NCBI GenBank assembly: GCA_031308135.1
Contig: JAHLJT010000631.1
Coordinates: 191,288,955-191,352,954, forward strand
Length of the DNA: 64,000 nt
Direction: 5' to 3'
Origin: Acheta domesticus
Taxonomy: Eukaryota > Arthropoda > Insecta > Orthoptera > Gryllidae
Part shown: positions 35,136 to 46,964 of the stretch, piece by piece
How the letters are laid out: the number at the start of each line of letters is the position of its first letter
How positions within the stretch are numbered: the first letter of the stretch is position 1
The notes under the pieces: model-generated
Told to the model about the DNA's origin: nothing
Seen by the model: only the letters and a program-made list of their open reading frames with translations
Database searches by the model: none
Program-made: the position numbers and the translations under genes

Positions 35136-35839
35136 TGTAGCTTTGCTTTAAAATCGTCTCAGTTTCTGTAGCTGGGTGACGGAGAAAAGCATAGGCAAGC
35201 GCAGTTTGCCAGTTACGGTAAAGGGAATGCGTCATGTTCACCACATGTCTCCCTTATTCCCCAAGCGTGGGAATTAAATTAGGCTCAGGCACGGGGTCAC
35301 CGCAGGCAAAGTCGGACAGTCCACCCAAAAACGCCAAATACATCTCTTGAGCCGCCTCGCCCGCCCCGCACGCTTCGCACGCCGTATCGAGAATTTCATG
35401 GCCGCTCTATCTATTCCGCACGTTTCGCGACTCCCATTCCGTCCGCTTGGCAGCCAGATGCGTTGGGAGCTGCATTTTACTTTATATTTTTTATCCATAT
35501 ATTTATAAAACTGGATGTTGGTATATAGTATATAAGAGCTAAACTCCGACACCGTTGGACCGAACTCCATGAAAGTTAGCACTTCTACGTGTTTTTTCAC
35601 CCAGAAGGTTGTGTACTGTATTGTTGTAACTTCACTACATGGCGCAGTAGGGGGGGGAAGTCAAATGCAACCCGCAACACACTCGACAGCATTTGTGATC
35701 TATATCGTTAAATAACTCCTAAACGGGGCGTTCCTAAAGGCCTTAAAAACTAAACTTTTGAGGCCGAGGGTCTCAAAGAAACATTTCTCACACCGTAATC
35801 TACAGAAAGAGAATCTTATCTTCTCGAACATTCTATTAC

Positions 35840-36060
35840 TTTTTGCTGGTCCGTAGTTTCCCGATATCACCTCACATGCTGCAGAGACGTGCAGAATCTG
35901 CAAGTAAATGTGAATGAGCGGGACAGAGAGCGGTAGAGGCAGAGACACACAGAGACTGACAGGGAGAGGGAGAGTGAGGGAAGGAGGGAGAGTGAGAAAG
36001 GGAGATGGGAGGGGAAAAGGGAGATGAAGGGCAGAACAACGTTTGCCGGGTTTTCTTAGT
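35840..36060. repeat. Dispersed repeat family R2, copy 1
   Basis: Shares with 39241-39418, in the same orientation, TTCCCGATAT, ACCTCAC, CAGAGACGTGCAG, GTGAATGAG, a GA-rich middle, GAGAAAGGGAGATG, GGGCAGAACAACGT and TGCCGGGTTTTC followed by CTTAGT/CCTAGT. No coding frame; unknown class. Confidence 0.75.
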
Positions 36061-36062
36061 AA

Positions 36063-36904
36063 AAGAATATTTTAAAAAACACATTTTGGGGAACATTTTA
36101 AATCGATACTCAGGACTTTTTGTTTTTTTTCTTGTCGCTTAGAAATATTTGTTCTAAATTTCAAAAGAATGATTGTGATGGTTCTAAAAGTTTTGTTGCT
36201 CAACGTACTCTGACTTTTATGTAATAGATTTCAATATATCAGTATAATATCATCCATCTTATTATTCTTCGATTTGAATAACACTCATTATGGTTTTTAT
36301 TAAAGTATTTCTATTTAAATCACATCCATTTTGTTAATGCTATTTATTCTTTTGAAATATGTGAATGAACATGTAATATATCTTTCTCAGCATTCTAATT
36401 CGATTCATAAGTCACTTTTATAATTCAAGCAATAATATTAACCAACTTTATGCCTACTATTTTCTGAGGGCTTTTGATAGTTGCTGTTATTAGTCAATGT
36501 TTTTTTAATAGGGTATAATCAGTTTGAAAAATTAAGAAAATGAAATGAAAATAAACTTGTATATGTAATAAAGAATTTAATAGACTTTTGTAAGTTTAGG
36601 AGAGTAATATCTACAGGGCATAAATATCTATTTAACTGTCGAATGCCTATTATACATTAAGAAACGCAATTTTATTATACACATCATTCACTATTACATT
36701 ATTGTGTATAAAGATCATTTTCGATATCACTTCATCCACTTACTCGCTACACAACAATAATACTCGAAACTTCACGGCACTCTGTCTGCAGGCAGTAACA
36801 AAACCCATGTGTGTCACAAAGTAGGGACTCCAAGTAAAGGCTCCAATCTGCCTATACACTGCTTCCAGTATAATATCAATTACTGTGTTCTGGAGACTAG
36901 AATC
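36063..36904. other. AT-rich, no recognised feature
   Basis: Nothing coding or repetitive recognised. Confidence 0.5.
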
Positions 36905-38320
36905 AGTGTTGCTTTCAGCTGAAGAGCCTCTCTAGGTCACGAGGAAGCGAGTGTTATTTTCGTCTGAAGGGCGTAGTGTCTTTCTAACTCACAAGGAAAC
37001 GAATGTTACTTTCGAATGGAGAGAGTGGTTTTCTCTAGTTCAAGAGGAACAGAATATACTTTCAGCTAAAGGCGTGCTGTCTCTCTGACTCAAGAAGAAG
37101 CAATCTCACTTTCTGCTGAAGGGCATAGTCTCTCTCTAGCTCACGAGAAAGTGAATCTTACTTTCAGCTGAAGGGCGTAGTCTCTAGCGCATGAGGAAGC
37201 AAATCTTACTTTCAAATGAAGGCGTAATCTCATTCTCTAGGTCAAGAGGAAGCGAACGTTACTTTCGGATGAAGAGCGTAGACTCCCTTTAGCTCAAGAG
37301 GAAACAGAATATTACTTTAGGCTGAAAGGCGTGTTCTCTTTCTAGCTTTCAAGGAAGCGAATGTTACTTTCGGATGAAGAGCGTAGCCTCTCTCTGCCAC
37401 TCTGTATCACGAGGAAGTGAATGTTACTTTTGGCTAAAAGGGCGTGGTTCTTTCTAACTCAGGAGGAACTTATTACTTTATTACTTATTACTTTAGGTTA
37501 CTTGGTTTAGGTAACTAACTTATTACTTTAGGCTGAAGGGCGTGTTCTTTCTCTGGCTATTGGGGAAGCGAATATAAGGCGTTGTATTTCGCTGGCTCAC
37601 CAGGAAGAGAGTTACCGTCAGCTGGAGGGCATGGTTTTTCTCTAACTCACCTGGAAGCGAATGTTACTTTCGGCTTACGAAACATGGTCTCTCTCTAGCA
37701 CAATGAGAACCGAATGTTAGTTTAGGATGAAGGACGTGTTCTTTCTCTAGCTCATGGTTAAGCGAATGTAAGGCGTGGTATGTTTCTGGCTCACCAAGAA
37801 GAGAACGTTACTGTAAGCTGGAGAGCGTGGTCTCTCTCTGGTTCACTACGAACCGTCAAATGTGATTTTTGTCTAAAAGGCGTGGTCCTTCTCTAGCCGA
37901 AGAGGAACTTATTACTTCATTACTTTAGGTTACTAGGTTTAGATAGCTAACTTTTTACCTTAGGCTGAAGAGCGTGTTCTCTCTCTAGCTCACGAGAAAG
38001 TGAATGTTACTTTCAGATGATGAGCCCAGTCACCCTATACTGCGATTTCTCTTTGTCCCTCAAGGCCACTCAAATCCCATTTTCGCAATGGAATATGTCA
38101 CGACATTTCGCGCCTTTTTTGGTCTTGCCGGTAGAAGTCGCATGAACGCAAACATTGCTTTATACGGTCGCGATCGTGCGAAATCTAGCGGAACGACTGA
38201 GAAAGATGCGAAATACCGTGACATATTCCATCGCGAAGATGGGATTTGAGTTGCCTTGAGGGACAAAGTGAGAGAAATCGCAGTATAGCTCATGAGCAAG
38301 GGAATGTTGCTTTCGGCGGC
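36905..38320. repeat. 52-bp minisatellite with higher-order units
   Basis: More than twenty degenerate units. A typical unit is TTTCAGCTGAAGGGCGTAG, then TCTCTCTCTAG, then CTCACGAGGAAGCGAATG and TTAC. Two larger blocks recur: one with GGAACTTATTACTT, ACTTTAGGTTACT and GGTTTAG (about 37467-37540 and 37908-37970), and one with GCGAATGTAAGGCGTGGTAT and GGCTCACCAAGAAGAGA (about 37565-37630 and 37753-37815). A MITE interrupts the last units at 38036-38287, after which one more unit start is visible to about 38320. Confidence 0.85.
38036..38287. mobile_element. MITE family M1 copy 2, inserted in the 52-bp minisatellite
   Basis: A 252-bp element with arms of about 75 bp. The left end is TATACTGCGATTTCTC, then TTTGTCCCTCAAGGC, ACTCAAATCCCAT and AATGGAATATGTCACG. 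The right arm mirrors it, with a 3-4 base insertion. TA on both sides is a likely target-site duplication. The centre holds GTAGAAGTCGCATGAACGCAA, related to the centre of the 8271-8482 copy. The flanks on both sides are minisatellite units. Confidence 0.85.
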
Positions 38321-38570
38321 GCTGGTTCCGCCCACGTGCCACTGCGCCGGCGCGGCGCGGCACCGCGCGGCGAGCCAAAGGGGGCGCGTGGCAATTGCGG
38401 TGTGCAGTGAGACGTGTCCCCTGTCATAGGGGCGCGCATTAAGGGTGCCCTCTCCCTCTCAACTTCAGACGCGCGGAGGAACGCGGGCCTGCGGTCGCGG
38501 GACCGCATCGGATTTCCCCTCCTCCGTCGCCGCTCCATCGATTGAGCCCCGCGGGTCAACAGTCGCTCGC
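38321..38570. other. GC-rich, CpG-rich island
   Basis: CpG-dense (GCGCCGGCGCGGCGCGGCAC), with GGCGCGCATTAAGGG at 38431-38445. Adjoins the minisatellite. No coding evidence. Confidence 0.4.
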
Positions 38571-39240
38571 TTGACCTCGCCTTTGTTCGCGGAAATTCTG
38601 TGACGAAATGACTCTTATTGTTCGCTGGAAGGCATTGCTTGGACGCCCATTTCGCTGCCCTAGTTTCTCGTTGGGAGGCGGTTTTCGCTTTTCAGGACCA
38701 TTATCATGTGATTCTTTTTGACTTTTTAATTAAAAAAATATTTTGGGTATTTTAGAAACATTTAAAAAAACGAGTGGTGCGAAAATAGCGTGTACTTTAG
38801 CGTCTTTAGTAACGATGATGTAATACTATTTATATCTAAATTTCTATCCGAATTAATACATCTCAGTAATCATATTTTTGTAAAACTCATTTGAAATCGT
38901 AGATCATTTGGTGCAAAAATTAAATAGTTTCAAGCAGTTGATGATTTATTCAAAACTTTAAATGAAAATACATTTCTGGCATTTAATTCATTGTGTAAGG
39001 TATGTAAGGTATTCAGGAACAAATCGGATGTGTTTATAGCCTTACAATATTTTTCGTAAGCAGTATGCGAGAAACTGAAACAATTAAAAGTTAATAAATA
39101 ATACGATACTGATAACGTTGGCAAACAAATGCAAATACATAAAAAATATAAAAGCATTACTTTATATTAACGCGAACGAAAGGAAACCGTGATTATCGCC
39201 TTCTGCTATCAGTGCGTTACAATCACATTTTATTACATTT
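38571..39240. other. AT-rich, no recognised feature
   Basis: Nothing coding or repetitive recognised. Confidence 0.5.
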
Positions 39241-39418
39241 TTGTTGGTACGGCGCTTCCCGATATTACCTCACCTGCTCAGAGACGTGCAGGATCTGAAA
39301 ATAAACGTGAATGAGAGAGACACAGAGCGGCAGAGAAAGACAGGGACAGGGTGAGGGAGGGAGAGACAGTGAGAAAGGGAGATGCAGGGCAGAACAACGT
39401 CTGCCGGGTTTTCCTAGT
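39241..39418. repeat. Dispersed repeat family R2, copy 2
   Basis: Second copy of the element at 35840-36060, same orientation, with a shorter GA-rich middle. Ends near TTTTCCTAGTAT. Confidence 0.75.
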
Positions 39419-39753
39419 ATTTTCATATTAATCAAATTTACTCGGTTTTTACGTGTATTTTTCTTGGTTCCCACAGCTTAAGGAAAGCGAAATCATCTAT
39501 TCGTTTTCCAATTCAACAAAATTGAAGGACGCAATTAAAAATAAAATAATATAAATATAATAAATAGTAATAATAAAATGAAATATGAAATAATATACAA
39601 AGTCTAACTTACGTAGCATCGAACTCCGTAGCATCACCATTAATTTTACGATCACGAATCGCAGTAAATTGGGAGCGGGCGACAACGTTTGTCACCAAAT
39701 TACACAACAATCTTATATTTTCCAAAAAATTCAACATGACGTTATTTGAAGAT

Positions 39754-40190
39754 CTGTTTTTGATGAGCACATTTCATTAAGAAAAAAATGTATCTTCATA
39801 ATTGTAGTAGGAACACGTTAATAAAATTTTGAACTTCTTCAATTTTCGAAAAATCAGCGTTTTTAACGAACATGAGACCCGCGTCATTCTCGAAAACGTC
39901 TTTCACACTATCCAATAACAAAGATTAATCGAAAACTTTGGCCCAATATTTTTAAAAATGTTGAAAATGTCCCAGCGTCTTCATGCATAGTACCCCCAAA
40001 AATTAAAATATCGGTTTCAAATCCAAGGGTCTGCGACATCAGCCAGATCGATTGGGGACTGTCAATTTTGGAGAAAATCGGCTTAACGATTTAGCTGGTA
40101 ACGTTAAACAGGCGGACGGGCTGACAAATACTTTGCCGTCATTCGATTTTTTGGTATCAAGGATCCACGAAACATTGATTCTGGCTACAC
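39754..40190 (-). repeat. Dispersed repeat family R1, copy 2 (inverted)
   Basis: Minus-strand copy of the 32813-33235 element, starting GTGTAGCCAGAATC at 40190 and ending near AATGAAATGTGCTCATCA at about 39757. The two copies differ by many substitutions and indels. No ORF. Confidence 0.7.
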
Positions 40191-40200
40191 AGTATGTTAG

Positions 40201-42685
40201 AGATTTTTTCTTCTAAATTGAGCAACTCTCTTTATACAGTTTTTCGTTACCAGGGCACTGTAATAAGAGTTTTTTCGCGCAGCATTATATTACTCTCTCT
40301 CCTGCGTGAACGGTACTGAGAAAGTAATAATATCTGTTATACGAGTAGTAACAGAGAAATATTTTTGTAATTGCAATCCTTGTGCAAATTGAGTTAAAAT
40401 ATTTAATTTATTGCAATGTAATACGAAATATTTGTTTGAGAAATGTATGTGCAATATTTTAGAAGACTATTTTTTGTTCTTTTCAGTAGCATTTTTGTTG
40501 CTGCAGGTTACGAATTATTAACATCAATATAATCTAAAAAAAACACTTTTGGTATTCTTTTCTTGTGTCTAGTTATTTTGTTCAGTTGACTATTAAATAG
40601 TTGTCAATGTTAAGCGCCAAATGGCCAACCCTGCATATTGAGTTGAATGATGGTGAGTCACGATTCGGCTAAAATAGAGATATTAACATCTATGAATAGC
40701 ATGAGACTTCCTCAAGCATGTCTTGTTATTGCCCCAACCTTTCATGCTATCAACAAAATACTTGTTTTATGCATTTCTTCACTAAATTATCCATGTGCAG
40801 TCTCTTTTCACTGCTTTCAAAATTATTTTGTAAATAAAAAATATTGATGAGTTAAACAAATGTTCCGCGCTCAGCAGTCCGAAGTTTTCTTACAAGAAAA
40901 GTGTCTGAACACGAAATAATTATCACCTAATCAATTATATCGTGTTCATTTTAGACTTGACTCAACGCTAGTCATGTAAGTATACGCGTTATGACCAAAG
41001 TGTCTTAACCAAAGTGTGACCTACCGAATATTTTTATACTTCAATTTTCAGTAGAAATGTTCATTTCTTGCCCACGAATTACTTTAAATTGGTTGGAAGA
41101 ACTTCCATGCGGACCTTCTAAAAGCTGCGCCTAATGGATCATATTGATTTCCCTCCCTAATTCACAACTTTTCCTTTTTTAGCACTCTGCACTTCTCATA
41201 TTTTATGTATCCAATTCAATCTCCTCGCACTGCCTTGGCGCGTGTCCCAGTTGCGGAGGCGGGGTCGATCTCCATGGCCGGGGAAGAGAAGGACGGGGGA
41301 GGGCAGTCCATATGTGGCCTGAGTCCCCCCCCCCGCGGTTTCCGCGAAGTCGACAGCCATAGCACTCACGTCTTGCAGTGTCCTCCCCGAAACCGGGCCT
41401 CGTTCTCGTAACATGTTCCGCAACATATGTCTGTGTCAGCTCCGATAGACATTTTTCGGTTATTTTATTTTGTTTTCAACATCAGCCTTCTGTGATACTT
41501 CCCGCCAATCATATTAAGGGGCCTACGGCCCTATTCACTACAATTACTACAGTCTCTCAAGTTTCTTTTGTAAGCTGTTTTATTCTCCTTAATGAACGTT
41601 AGGTAACTCGATGATAACATCTCTCTGCATTTGATTAGCGTTGTCAACATCAAAACTTTTTACTAAGTTTCATTTCGCCTCGATTGCCATTAATCTCCAT
41701 TATCTGTTAAGTTTTCATGAATTTTCTTTGATAAGCCTTAGTTTAGGTTTATCAGTTTTCATCAGTGCTTATTCATTAGTCATAACCATCAGTTTTAAAG
41801 AGACTATTTAATCGTCTTTTTTCAGTTATTCACATGCTCCTGCTTTAATAACTTACTTGTGTATTGTTCATACATTGTTAATCTAAATCAACCCGATTGT
41901 TGTTCCCGGTGGGTATGGTTTTCGTCAGTTTACTTAATGTGTAATTATTATAACTTTTGAATTAGCATATTTATGACACTCACATCTTGACGTCTGTCCA
42001 CTTTTCGTCCACCCCAATTTGTAAGGTTTATGGATCAATATGAAAATGCATATTTTCATTCATAAATACAAAGGAATAATTTGTTTTAAAAAATTATCAT
42101 CTTCAAAGGAAATATCGACATTTCTGATTACAAAGTTTGGAAAATTTTGAAGTGAACAGGAAAAAGTTTCACATGTATATGTCAGTGAAATTCTTACAAT
42201 TTGTTTATCAAATTTTAACATAATACATGTAATTACATTATTATTTAATGAAATAAAAAACACTTTTTATTCATAGTAGTTGCCTTTTGTGTGAAACATT
42301 TTGAAAACAATAAGGCATTACACATTCGGAGCGCATGCACGTCAGTGTATTTCAAAGCCAACTTTTACCACTTAAACAGCAGCAAAAGAAATCTAGTAGT
42401 GTTTTATTGCACTTCCTGCAAGAATAGTTAAATAACAGAGAAAGGCTATAATCATCTCAAAAACACAGTACAAATCGTGCAAAAATATTTCCCGGGCCTC
42501 GTTCATTTAGGCGATCTGTCGACGTCCGTAGAATCTACGGACAATGACCTGAATGTGTTATTCCATAATCCCCATTCTTTTCCATTCCTCGGCATCACCT
42601 GTCATCCAAACGCCACCAGAATCTTCGCATCCCCTCACAACCCGCCTACACGCGACGTTTCTCCGTCAACCACTGTGAGGTAGCG
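40201..42685. other. No recognised gene
   Basis: AT-rich apart from a GC-richer patch at about 41220-41400. A near-perfect 19-bp palindrome GTCCGTAGAATCTACGGAC lies at 42524-42542. Confidence 0.5.
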
Positions 42686-42689
42686 TAGA

Positions 42690-43115
42690 CTCCGCATTCG
42701 CCTTTGTTTGCCTCCAGCGCCATTCCATTCCTCACCTTCGCCCTAACTACCTTCATCGCCTCGCGAGGCGCCATCTCAGAGGCAATACCGCTTCGCCCAT
42801 CGTCCGCGCGGCCCCACACTTCATTCATCGGAAATGAAACGTCTGCGGCGGCGGCGGCGGCGGCGTCCTGGCGACAGCGCGGAGGAAAGGTTATTAAGAA
42901 TTAAGTGCAATATCCCGTCGGGGAGCGGCGGGGCGGGCGGCGCAGTGCGGTGCAGAGCGGCGCGGCGTGGGAAGGCGCTGCCGATGATCGATGGTGGCGC
43001 GGCGCTCCGCTTCTCGTACATTTATAAGCGCCGCCCGTCGCCGCCACGCCCCCGCGCCTCGCCAACTTTTCCCCCACACGGTCGCGTCTGCGCTGCCGGC
43101 CTGGTCTTCATTTGA
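42690..43115. other. GC-rich, CpG-rich island
   Basis: CpG-dense with (GGC)n at about 42848-42866 and an AT island TTATTAAGAATTAAG at 42891-42905. Overlapping Arg/Ala-rich ORFs in several frames show no domain. Confidence 0.4.
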
Positions 43116-43197
43116 CCTCAATCACCGAACCGACTTCCCCCTCTCTCTAGTCTCAATGGAAGAGATTGTTTCCAAAGTTGCATATCTCCATGAAACA

Positions 43198-43652
43198 CAC
43201 CGGCTTAGGGCTCAGTGCATCAGTTGATGTCACTGCAGTGTCTCTGATTGGAGGTGCTACGGTTCGAGCCCTAACGGTAGCATAATTTTCGACACTAGCT
43301 ATGTAGCTAAGTCGAGTTAAGTTGCTGTCTGGAAAAGATCTCTAGCGATTAGGTTTTTTGCTCGTTTTTTTTTCGTGGGTTCTCCTATTATCACCACATG
43401 AATGCTGGAGAAGTGTCCTAACAAACCAGCTACGGACCGCACGCTTTCCTTCTTCCTTGTCCTATCCTCACCCCTTACACCCACACTTACATGCACTAAA
43501 GTAACAAACATGCCGGGAGACCAGTCAGGTACTTAGTGCTTGTTCCGGGCCCGACTAGAGAGATCACCACCGCGTTAAAAAACTTGCACTGTAGTTACGG
43601 GACTAATAACCTTAGCAGATAACGCGCCCGGAATCACTAATCAATCAAATCG
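43198..43652 (+). mobile_element. tRNA-derived SINE, copy F (full length, short form)
   Basis: The A-box region is TTAGGGCTCAGTGC near 43205 and the B box is GGTTCGAGCCC at 43261-43271. The body includes TTTTCGACACTAGCTATG, GTCCTAACAAACC, TTGTCCTATCCTCACC, CACTTACATGCACTA, GCCGGGAGACCAGTC and TTACGGGACTAATAACC. The tail is CGGAATCACTAATCAATCAA. TGAAACA at 43191-43197 and 43653-43659 is a probable target-site duplication. Compared with H it lacks the ACGTGTAGGTCGG central block. Confidence 0.88.
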
Positions 43653-43659
43653 TGAAACA

Positions 43660-45890
43660 ATTTTTCATACAACAAAAATATTCACATTCAGACTTGTCTA
43701 TGACCACCTTCACCAACTTCGCCCTACGCCAGTGTTGCCAAGGTCGATGCCACGAGCGGGAGTCCATGGCACGAGTGCCACGACGAAATCGCCCCTCCAC
43801 GAAGTTTATTACCCGGCCACCAGAGACAACGCCATCCCTATTGTAAAACGGCGGGGTTACTAATAGTTTCCTTTCCCGACGCTAGTTCGTGGTATGTCAC
43901 GGTGCCACCATCACCAAGACCTCGACACCACTGTCCTATGCGTTCGGCTATGCCCCCTCCGAGCTGCCGGTCTAGTCTCCTTTTAACCTCGGCGCTCCAA
44001 CCTCCATCTTCCTAGTTTCTATTGAAAAGCTATGCTTGTTTGCATAGGCGGCCAAATTAATTCAAATTTAGGGCCGTTCTCGGAATACAATCCATTATAA
44101 TCACTCTTTGGGCCGCATTAACAGCACAGGGTGTATATTTCAAACTTCTCGCGCTCGAGACGGTTTATATTTCTCTCAAAACTGCCAAATACCTACAAAG
44201 AACAACAGTTAATTATTGTGAAGTCGTAGGCTTCCGCGGTTAATTATTGTACAAAACTCTTTGATTTCAACTGTTTCCGAGGATGACCAGCGCGCCATAT
44301 CCAGGGTGCCGTTGACGCCGGAGGCCTAAAGAGCCTAAGGAACACTACCCATTGACGACAAATTCTCAGAAATCAACTCCATCTACTTAAGACGCGACGA
44401 CAGGATCATTGTTTGCAAATCAGAGAAGCCGAGCAGTGTTGCGGGGACTCGCCGTCGCTCGTGTAAAAAGCTGGTAATGCGAGCATTTGTATCGACCGCA
44501 CTGAAAGTCAAATTACCCTCGTAAAGTTGGTATTGCATTCCGAAGCTACAGGCCGATAGTCTCCCTGAAACGTGTCGGCGCGTAATCTCCGTAAAAATTT
44601 CACTACATACGAGAGTAATAAGCAGTAAGAAAAACCATCGTTAACTTCACACGAGTGTATTAATACTTAGCCGTGGACTGGCTGTCTGCAGAGGTGACGG
44701 AGACTGACACTATTGTAATGCAAATCCGCGTCTTCGAAAACGCAGCACGCAACGTGGAAATAAATGGTCCCATTCAGATTACGCCAAGCATTAATTTCTC
44801 AAAAGCCAAAAGTAAGTCAATCATAATTCATAGTAAGTGTTCCTAGCAACAAAAAAAAAAGCCGCTCCAATTTAGCATCAGCTAAATGTGAGTGCGACTG
44901 CGAACTACAGATTGAACGATTCCGGCTGGTGGACCTCAACGTCGTGTCACAATTGGAGACCTTGGGGCTATAACATGCTATGCCACAATATGTTTCGTGA
45001 AAAAGGAAAGTAAGGAATTGAATTCAATACATTGAGATAAAGAACATTAATTTATGAATTACACCGCTATCTCGCGACGACTATACAAAATAAAAGCCCA
45101 ACATCTAGATTCTACGGAGTGTCGAAATACACTAATATCATCAGAAATATGGCATATGATATTGCACCGTCTTCAATTATGCAAGCAAGCAATCTCTTCC
45201 GTAGTAGCTTATTTTGCTGCCGTTTGGCAATTGTTTATTTTTTCTTTATTCAGTGCGTGAAATCTCCATGCATTTGTAAAGTGCAATTCTGTTATCGAGA
45301 GACCATTTCCCGCAGCCATGCAATCACACATGTGACTGATGCAGCAAGAATATTCTTGTATCTAAAATGCACGCTATTGATAAATAGCTGAAGTACTGGA
45401 GTAGAACTATGTCGTTGCCTGTAATATTGGTCGGTATAATTTAGTGTTCCGTCTCAATAACTATGTTTCTAATTAGTTTCTTTCCCATTGCTTTTTTAAT
45501 TACTTTTCGGTTTTATCAATTACATCCAAATATTTTTAAAATAGTGGTTGGAAGAAAAGTATCCTTCATCGTGCGATAGAGGGCTTGATGTTTGTAAAGG
45601 ATATTGAACGTACCGATATAATCAAAGGAATAAGAACCCTGTTTGTATGGTTTCTCTGATCTCCACGTCTGTAAGTAGAGCTTAACAATTAACTTAATTG
45701 TTAACTGCACTTAACAATTAAACGATTTATTTTATTTTTTTAAATCCAAGTCGAATTAGGTGGAGGAAGATTAGGTTTGATGCTGCATCCTAGCGAGTTG
45801 AAGATCTGTATGGTGTGGTTGGCTTCTCATTCCGCTGCGTGCTCCGTCTGAACCGTCGTCCAACCCTTCATTATTCATATCTCACTGTCG
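43660..45890. other. No recognised gene
   Basis: Mixed composition. GTTAATTATTGT occurs twice 31 bp apart (44208 and 44239) around CGTAGGCTTCCGCG. Nothing coding recognised. Confidence 0.45.
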
Positions 45891-45896
45891 CTCACC

Positions 45897-46678
45897 TATC
45901 GTGATTGCGTGACTATTTAACTCGGCTGGGTCAACCACTTCGGTTATTAGTTCCCTGTGTATAGTCAGGGACGAATCCAGAGACAAACATTGGGAGGGGA
46001 AATTCAAAATATTTTGGTCGAATGTAGCATATAACAGATTTTGTGAAATGTCGCAGGCTGCACTCGACTCATGCTGCGATAGATTTTTTTTGGTTTTAAA
46101 GATTATCCGGAAATATTTTAGCTTGAACGTTTCATGACTAGTTAAAATTAATAATGACTGAAACATTTTAGGGGGTGATTTCCTTAATTTCCCTCCCCAT
46201 GGATCCAGGGAGGGAAATCCGTGCCGGGAGGGGGCGTTGTTTCTCCTCTGCGGCGAAGTAGCATTCTGCGACCTACGTACTTGTGACGTTGAACGGTTTC
46301 CCTGTCCACCGTGGCTCCATTTCAACTCGCGAATGCTGCCTCGATACGTGAGTCTGTGTGTAGTGCATGCAAGTGTGCGTGGGTGGGTGTGAATGTGTGT
46401 GTGTGTAAGAAGAGAGGAGAAGAAGATGAATGAAAGGTCGTTCATGATCCGTGATCCGTTTATTTGGGTTCTGCTTCATTTGACTGTCACTGATGAGAGA
46501 AATCACGAAAAACTACCTTTTAAAGCAGCCGGGCGTTAGAAGTTTCCTTCAGCCAGTGGGTGAATTCGACTTGGATAAAAGGCTTTTGTGAATATCCGCC
46601 AACGATTGAGTCTCAAACCTTAAGGCCTCTCAGTAAGAGACGATTTGATGAAATGAGTACGTCACTCATTACATCAAA
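45897..46678 (-). mobile_element. tRNA-derived SINE, copy G, interrupted
   Basis: Minus-strand copy from about 46678. The B-box position reads AAGGTTTGAGACTC. The body includes AGTCGAATTCACC, CGGCTGCTTTAAAAGGTAG, CTTACACACACACAC, TTGCATGCACTACAC and AAGTACGTAGGTCGC. It breaks at about 46230 and resumes at about 45965 with ACTATACACAGGGAACTAATAACC, the family's 3' block (consensus ACGGGACTAATGACC), ending near 45897. The interval 45966-46230 is foreign. Confidence 0.75.
45966..46230. mobile_element. Unclassified insertion nested in SINE copy G
   Basis: About 265 bp that splits the SINE. The left edge is CAGGGACGAATCCAG then CATTGGGAGGGG. The right part contains CCCTCCCCATGGATCCAGGG and ends near AATCCGTGCCGGGAG. 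The edges are weak inverted relatives (GGGACGAATCC against CGGCACGGATTT) and resemble CAGGG-starting hAT-type ends. A matching 8-bp duplication was not found, so the class is uncertain. Confidence 0.5.
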
Positions 46679-46896
46679 ATCAAAATATTACGGAAATATT
46701 TTTTTTGATTACATTTTATATCCTCGCTTTGGCAAGGCATCATGCAAGAGTTTGAAGTTTGCTGTTCTCTCCTGTGTCGTGTACTCTCCATCTTTCCACA
46801 AATGCCTCGGGATATAAGGGGTATTATTTAGCTGCTTCTACTCACACGATAAATATACGCCTTCAATGGTAGTTCCCAGTTGATTGGATTATTGGG

Positions 46897-46931
46897 TGTT
46901 TTTATTATTATTATCATTATTATTATTAGCA
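46897..46931. repeat. (ATT)n microsatellite
   Basis: TTATTATTATTATCATTATT and similar units. It lies beyond the 3' end of SINE copy H on the minus strand and might be part of its tail. Confidence 0.8.
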
Positions 46932-46964
46932 GCAGTAGCTTAGTAGAGGTTGCAGCAACACGAG

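Noticed and set aside
42524..42542. Transcription terminator hairpin
   Set aside because: No gene ends nearby and hairpin terminators are not expected in a eukaryotic nuclear genome.
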